Program-made: the position numbers and the translations under genes
In this document: positions 60,355 through 64,000 of the stretch, piece by piece
Layout of the letters: every line of letters starts with the position of its first letter
How positions within the stretch are numbered: the stretch's first letter is position 1
Notes under the pieces: generated by a model
Told to the model about the DNA's origin: nothing
The model's database searches: none
Seen by the model: only the letters and a program-made list of their open reading frames with translations
NCBI GenBank assembly: GCA_026122225.1
Contig: JANEZZ010000464.1
Location: forward strand, 414,501-478,500
Length of the DNA stretch: 64,000 bases
Direction of reading: 5' to 3'
DNA from: Heloderma charlesbogerti
Lineage: Eukaryota; Chordata; Lepidosauria; Squamata; Helodermatidae

Positions 60355-60600
60355 CTTCAGCCCAGTGGAGGCTGGTGGCTCTGATTCTGACAGGGCTGTG
60401 AATCCATTCTGCGTTTCAGTCAGAACCAGCCTGAACTCTAAAAGAGCTATCCAAGGTGCTGAACCTGTTTTATGGGTCAGGTTCAGCACCCCAGAAAGCT
60501 CCTTTAGAGTTTTAGATTTCTGGTGAAGGCCCAGCTTGGATCCACAGCCCCACCAAAATCGGAGACTTTTAACCTCTACTGGTTGAACTACAAGAACCAT
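60355..60600. mobile_element. foldback element 'CCAGTGGAGGCTGGTGGCTC'
   Basis: The ends CCAGTGGAGG...GCTCTGAT and ATCGGAGAC...CCTCTACTGG are inverted. Near the centre AACTCTAAAAGAGCTATCC...GGTGCTGAACCTG pairs with CAGGTTCAGCACC...AGCTCCTTTAGAGTT. About 245 bp, non-coding. Confidence 0.7.
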
Positions 60601-60609
60601 CACCCCCAG

Positions 60610-61505
60610 TAAGTTCTGATGTAGATGTTAAACAATGCACTAGGCAAGGTGTAGGATAAGCATCAAGTCGCCAAGCAGGAGTTCCCAGCACCCTGCTTTT
60701 GAAACAGGTCATTTATGAATGTCATCTTGCTGACTCGGTGTATGAAAGACACCCACCATTCCCACACAAGAAACCCAGCCAAAGAAAGGCAGTCAGAAAA
60801 GTAAGTTGTGCACTGGGGCAGCAAAATTAACGTTGGTCAGCTGGCCTGCACTCCGACGTTTTGATGTAATAAACACAAGCATGCCAGGAGGGTCTTTTGA
60901 AAGCTTATGATGTGTTATTTGCAGTACAGGCAGGAAAAAACAGATTGTTTGTGGATATTCCCCCTCTCCCCCCTGGCTCCTTTTGCCGGTTTCTTATTCT
61001 CAGTGTACAAATGACCTGCTGTTTGTGATAATAGAAAACTCCCTCGGTTCCTAAGCAGGCTTTTTTGTAAATCCATTAACCATGTCAATGAGACATGTGT
61101 AAATGCTTTGATTGCCTAAACAGACAAGAACTTTATTTAGGATTATTTGAGGGCGGGAGCCAGGCCATCTCTAAAAAATGAAATATAAATTGCTTTCAAA
61201 AACAAACTATACATTGAAATATAATTTGAAATATAAGCACCCCTAGCCAATCAATATTTGTCCACTTTTTGCATAGCTTCTCTTATAAATAAACAAATAC
61301 ATCAGACAGTTTCTGGGTTATGTAATGTTAGAGTGTGACCAAGAAATGAGCACAGGGTGAGTTGATGCAGATGAAGGGGTGTGGCCATGCAAAAAGGATC
61401 CGGCTCAATTCTTAATGACTCCCATTACGTTCTATGGTTCAAAATCAATGCAGAGAATGGAGGAACCAGCCTCCCAGGACAGGGTGAGATTTAGATTATT
61501 ACTAC
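60610..61505. other. repeat-free block, candidate conserved non-coding element
   Basis: The longest clean stretch of the right half. CAAATGACCTGCTGTTTGTG, CCATTAACCATGTCAATGAG, GCTTTGATTGCC (TCF-like) and GCTTATGATGTGTTATTTGC are non-repetitive and motif-dense. No open frame of note. Confidence 0.25.
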
Positions 61506-61517
61506 CCACCGTAATAA

Positions 61518-61844
61518 ATATACCAGGGCTGCGGTGGCTTAGTGGTTAAGACGCTGAACTGCAGTTCGAGACCCGAGTGCCGTGTGACGGAGTGAGCTCC
61601 TGTCTTCAGTCCCAGCTCCTGCCAACCTAGCAGTTCGAAAGCAAGAAATTGCAAGTAGATAAATAGGTGACGCCTCGGCGGGAAAGGTAACAGCGTTCCG
61701 TGCGCCTCAGTGTTCAGTCACGCCGGCCACATGGCCACAGAAGCGTCTTCGGACAGCGCTGGCTCTTCGGCTTAGAAATGGGGATGAGCACCACACCCTA
61801 GAGTCGGACACGACTGGTTGGGGACACCTTTACCTTTACCTTTT
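61518..61844 (+). mobile_element. Sauria-type SINE with 10-bp TSD
   Basis: The tRNA-like head holds an A box (TGGCTTAGTGGTTAAGACG) and a B box (CAGTTCGAGACC). The region between them is shorter than usual for the family. The body has GTGACGGAGTGAGCTCC, GCCAACCTAGCAGTTCGAAA, GCCGGCCACATGGCCAC, TCTTCGGACAGCGCTGGCTC and the BovB-like end GAGTCGGACACGACTGG, finishing in ACCTTTACCTTTACCTTTT. It is flanked by ACCGTAATAA at 61508-61517 and 61845-61854. Sauria SINEs are squamate pol III retroposons thought to be mobilised by BovB. Confidence 0.93.
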
Positions 61845-61854
61845 ACCGTAATAA

Positions 61855-62084
61855 TGGCACAGAGCTTGTTCCCCCCTCTTACTTTTTCTCCTGTATGAGT
61901 GAATGGCTACCATTCACTTCCATGGAGGGCAGGGGAAGTGAAGGGAAGCACTTGAGGGCACTTTCACAGCCCTAACGTTGGGTCAGGAGCTGATGGGTCG
62001 ATTTGCAGCTCCCCCATGTGCTGAACCAGTGAACTGGCTTCTTCTCAGTAATATGCTTTCAAGCTCCTGACTGACTCCGCCTAC
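61855..62084. other. unique sequence
   Basis: No repeat recognised; it may include the upstream part of the LTR-like element. Confidence 0.3.
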
Positions 62085-62350
62085 CCAGGCTGGCTATTGG
62101 ATCCTCATGGACAGGAAGTAGTATAAAAGGGACTTCCTGTTCCAGCTCAGCCTTACTTGAGCAATAAGGTTTTTTCTGAGCTCTAGCTTTTTCCTCTGTC
62201 CTTGGTCATCCTTCGGGTTTGACTCCTGGCTTGCTCCTCGACACTGCCTCCTGGTTCGTCATTTCGTCCTGACTCGCCCTTCAGTCCTGACTCCGGGCTT
62301 CCTGTTCCTGGCTCCCCTCTCACTGCAGCCCACAGTCTTGCTGTGCAGGT
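62085..62350 (+). mobile_element. LTR-like element with TATA box between ETS-like half-sites
   Basis: GCTATTGGATCC (reverse CCAAT) precedes TATAAAAGG (62122-62130). ACAGGAAGT (62111-62119) and ACTTCCTGT (62132-62140) form a perfect 9-bp inverted repeat around it, and both are ETS-type motifs. Downstream come TTGAGCAATAAGG, CTGAGCTCTAGC and the GACTCCTGGCTTGCTCC, GTCCTGACTCC repeats also found at 5.9-6.5 kb. The ends are not found. It is probably a worn solo LTR. Confidence 0.5.
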
Positions 62351-62488
62351 CAGCTTGTGTTGTGGTTGCATTGCTTCAGGCCTGTAGGCTGTGGGGCTGG
62401 CCCCGGCCCCCTAAATTTTCTCTGCCCCCCTTTTTTTACAAACACACACACAAAAAGCAGTTTACAATTTTGTCATGAAAAGGGTGAA

Positions 62489-63418
62489 TCACAGAATCAT
62501 AGAATAGTAGGGTTGGAAGGGGCCTATAAGACCATCGAGTCCAACCCCCTGCCTAATGCAGGAATCCAAGTCAGAGCATCCCTGACAGGTGGTTGTCCAG
62601 CCTCATCTTGAATGCCTCCAGCGTGGGAGAGCCCACCACCTCCCTAGGTCATTGGTTCCATTGCTGAACTACTCTAACAGTCAGGAAGTTTTTCCTGATG
62701 TTCAGCCGGAATCTGGCTTCCTGTAACTTGAGCCCATTATTCCATGTCCTGCACTTTGGGATGATGGAGAAGAGATCCTGGCCTTCCTCTCTGTGACAAC
62801 CTTTCAAGTACTTGAAGAGCGCTATCATATCTCCCCTCAGTCTTCTCTTCTCAAGGCTAAACATGCCCAGTTCTTTCAGTCTCTCTTCATAGGGCTTTGT
62901 TTCCAGTCCCCTGATCACCTTTGTTGCCCTCCTCTGAACCTTCTCCAGTTTGTCTGCATCCTTCTTAAAGTGTGGCGCCCAGAACTAGACACAGTACATC
63001 CAGATGAGGCCTAACCAGTGCTGAGTAGAGGGGAACGAGTACTTTCCCGGGATTTGGAAGCGATGCTTCTATGAATGCAGCCCAAAATAGCATTTGCCTT
63101 TTTTGCAGCCACATCACATTGTTGGCTCATATTCAGCTTGTGATCTACAACAATTCCAAGATCCTTCTGGCTTGTAGTGTTGTTGAGCCATGTATCTCCC
63201 ACCTTGTAACTGTGCAGTTGGTTCCTTTTTCCTAGGTGCAGAACTTGACATTTATCCCTATTAAATGTCATTCTGTGGTTTTTTCCCCAGCACTCCAGTC
63301 TATCCAGATCACTTTGAATTTTGTTTCTGTCTTCCAAGGTATTATCTATCCCGCCCAATTTCGTGTCATCTGCAAATCTGATCAGCATTCTCTGCACCTC
63401 CTCCTCCAAGGTATGTTG
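62489..63418 (-). mobile_element. CR1 LINE 3' half with RT FADD motif
   Basis: Left edge: ATCATAGAATAGTAGGGTTG, GAAGGGGCC, the CR1 3' terminus. On the minus strand 63409-63011 encodes MLIRFADDTKLGGIDNTLED, then CQVLHLGKRNQLHSYKVGDT and DLGIVVDHKLNMSQQCDVAA. FADD is the RT catalytic motif C; motifs A and B are upstream of the break and missing. A second frame (62918-62649) continues with [20 protein letters not shown]. At least one frameshift lies between them. It is a bird-like CR1 subfamily, different from 57.89 kb. Confidence 0.92.
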
Positions 63419-63421
63419 GAT

Positions 63422-63497
63422 TAAAAACCCCAGGCTAGCTGAGGATGCTGGAATCTGTAGTCCACCCTATCTGGAAGGCAACAGGCTATGGAAGGTG
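63422..63497. mobile_element. palindromic MITE, half copy
   Basis: GCTGGAATCTGTAGTCCACC, CTATCTGGAAGGCAACAGGC is the right-arm pattern of the ACTACAACTCCC family, at the broken edge of CR1. Confidence 0.55.
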
Positions 63498-63499
63498 AT

Positions 63500-63838
63500 G
63501 TAAACAGTAACCTTCTCTCAGAGGAGAGCAGGGCCTTTTCGTTTTTGCCTATGTGAAGCGCAAGTTGATGGGGAGGCATCATTAATAATCATTATTAATG
63601 TGCCATCATCTGATTGATTGATTGATTTTAAGAATTTATAAACGGCGCCTTCAGCCGAAAAATGGATTTCATGACAGAGAACATAACAAGTTTGAAATGA
63701 TACAATATTTAAACAACATAAAACATTAAACAACAGCACAATCAAATGACACGCATAACGAACATCTCCAATAGAAGGAATGCTAACAGGGAACTCAATT
63801 GTCTGAGCATGGATCCTTATAAGGCATCAACGGTCAGC
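63500..63838. other. unique sequence and a reversed L2-like tail
   Basis: (GATT)n then TTTTAAGAATTTATAAACGG, CGCCTTCAGCC at 63.61-63.66 kb, followed by an A-rich UTR to 63.76 kb, is a reversed LINE 3' end. Confidence 0.5.
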
Positions 63839-63839
63839 A

Positions 63840-64000
63840 TAGTCGGGCATCTGCCAAGGGCCCACCCCCCAGCAGGGGCACTCAGACAAGAGCTCCCCAG
63901 AGTTGCTCCTCCTTTGTTGTATCCTGTTCATTCACCTGCCACTCGCTCTGGTCCAGACAACAGTGGTGGTGAGAAGGAGAGATGCCATGGCCGACTTGCC
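63840..64000 (+). repeat. dispersed repeat 'CCCACCCCCCAGCAGGG', copy 3, cut by the window edge
   Basis: GGGCATCTGCCAAGGGCCCA, CCCCCCAGCAGGGGC, GAGCTCCCCAGAGTTGCTCC, CACTCGCTCTGGTCCAGACA. It parallels 10235-10460 reversed and 57548-57730. Confidence 0.65.

Overview
The window is nuclear DNA of a squamate reptile (lizard or snake) and contains no convincing host gene. The diagnosis rests on the repeats: a Sauria-type tRNA SINE ending in ACCTTT repeats, two BovB (RTE-clade) LINE 3' ends, young L2-clade LINEs, several CR1 subfamilies, a Penelope-like remnant, many tRNA-derived SINEs and many small palindromic DNA elements. Open frames are short, overlap on both strands and follow repeats. The only domain-bearing frames are reverse transcriptase or endonuclease pieces of retroelements. 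No CRISPR array, operon, rRNA gene or functional tRNA gene was seen. The species, and whether this is an intron or intergenic DNA, cannot be decided from the window.

Layout. 1-12 kb: a TTAA-flanked hairpin MITE, two tRNA-Ala SINEs, a 63-bp minisatellite inside an LTR-like promoter region on the minus strand (3.76-4.4 kb), a second LTR-like element with degenerate CTCCTGGCTTG arrays (5.6-6.5 kb), then mostly unique sequence to a CR1 fragment at 11.4 kb. 12-30 kb: a family of AT-rich hAT-like non-autonomous transposons (TIR TAGGGATGT...ACATCCCTA), L2 tails, MIR-like SINEs, a 5S-rRNA-derived SINE joined to a CR1-type tail (24.2 kb) and a poorly understood dispersed family carrying paired octamer motifs. 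30-40 kb: a solo LTR with a perfect 5-bp target duplication, a complete tRNA-Ala SINE, BovB copy 1, foldback elements, a promoter-like palindrome, a Penelope-like GIY-YIG fragment and one CpG-rich exon-like segment (37.83-37.93 kb). 40-50 kb: a GGCCC minisatellite, MIR-like SINEs, two adjacent hAT elements, BovB copy 2 and a second 322-bp foldback element. 50-64 kb: a solo LTR nested in CR1 (perfect 5-bp target duplication), a third solo LTR, a nearly intact L2 reverse transcriptase nested in CR1, the Sauria SINE with a 10-bp target duplication, and a CR1 reverse transcriptase fragment.

The elements depend on one another. The Sauria SINE and BovB share the GAGTCGGACACGACT-like 3' tail, so the SINE's likely partner is present in the same window. 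The MIR-like SINEs end in an L2-like tail, and the 5S-derived SINE ends in a CR1-like tail. Nested insertions give relative ages: L2 and the LTR are younger than the CR1 copies they split; palindromic MITEs are younger than the SINEs they split.

Four repeat-poor blocks (28.56-28.74, 53.52-53.95, 55.50-55.94 and 60.61-61.50 kb) look unlike the repeats and are the best candidates for conserved regulatory DNA. All family names come from reading motifs by eye; no database search was run.
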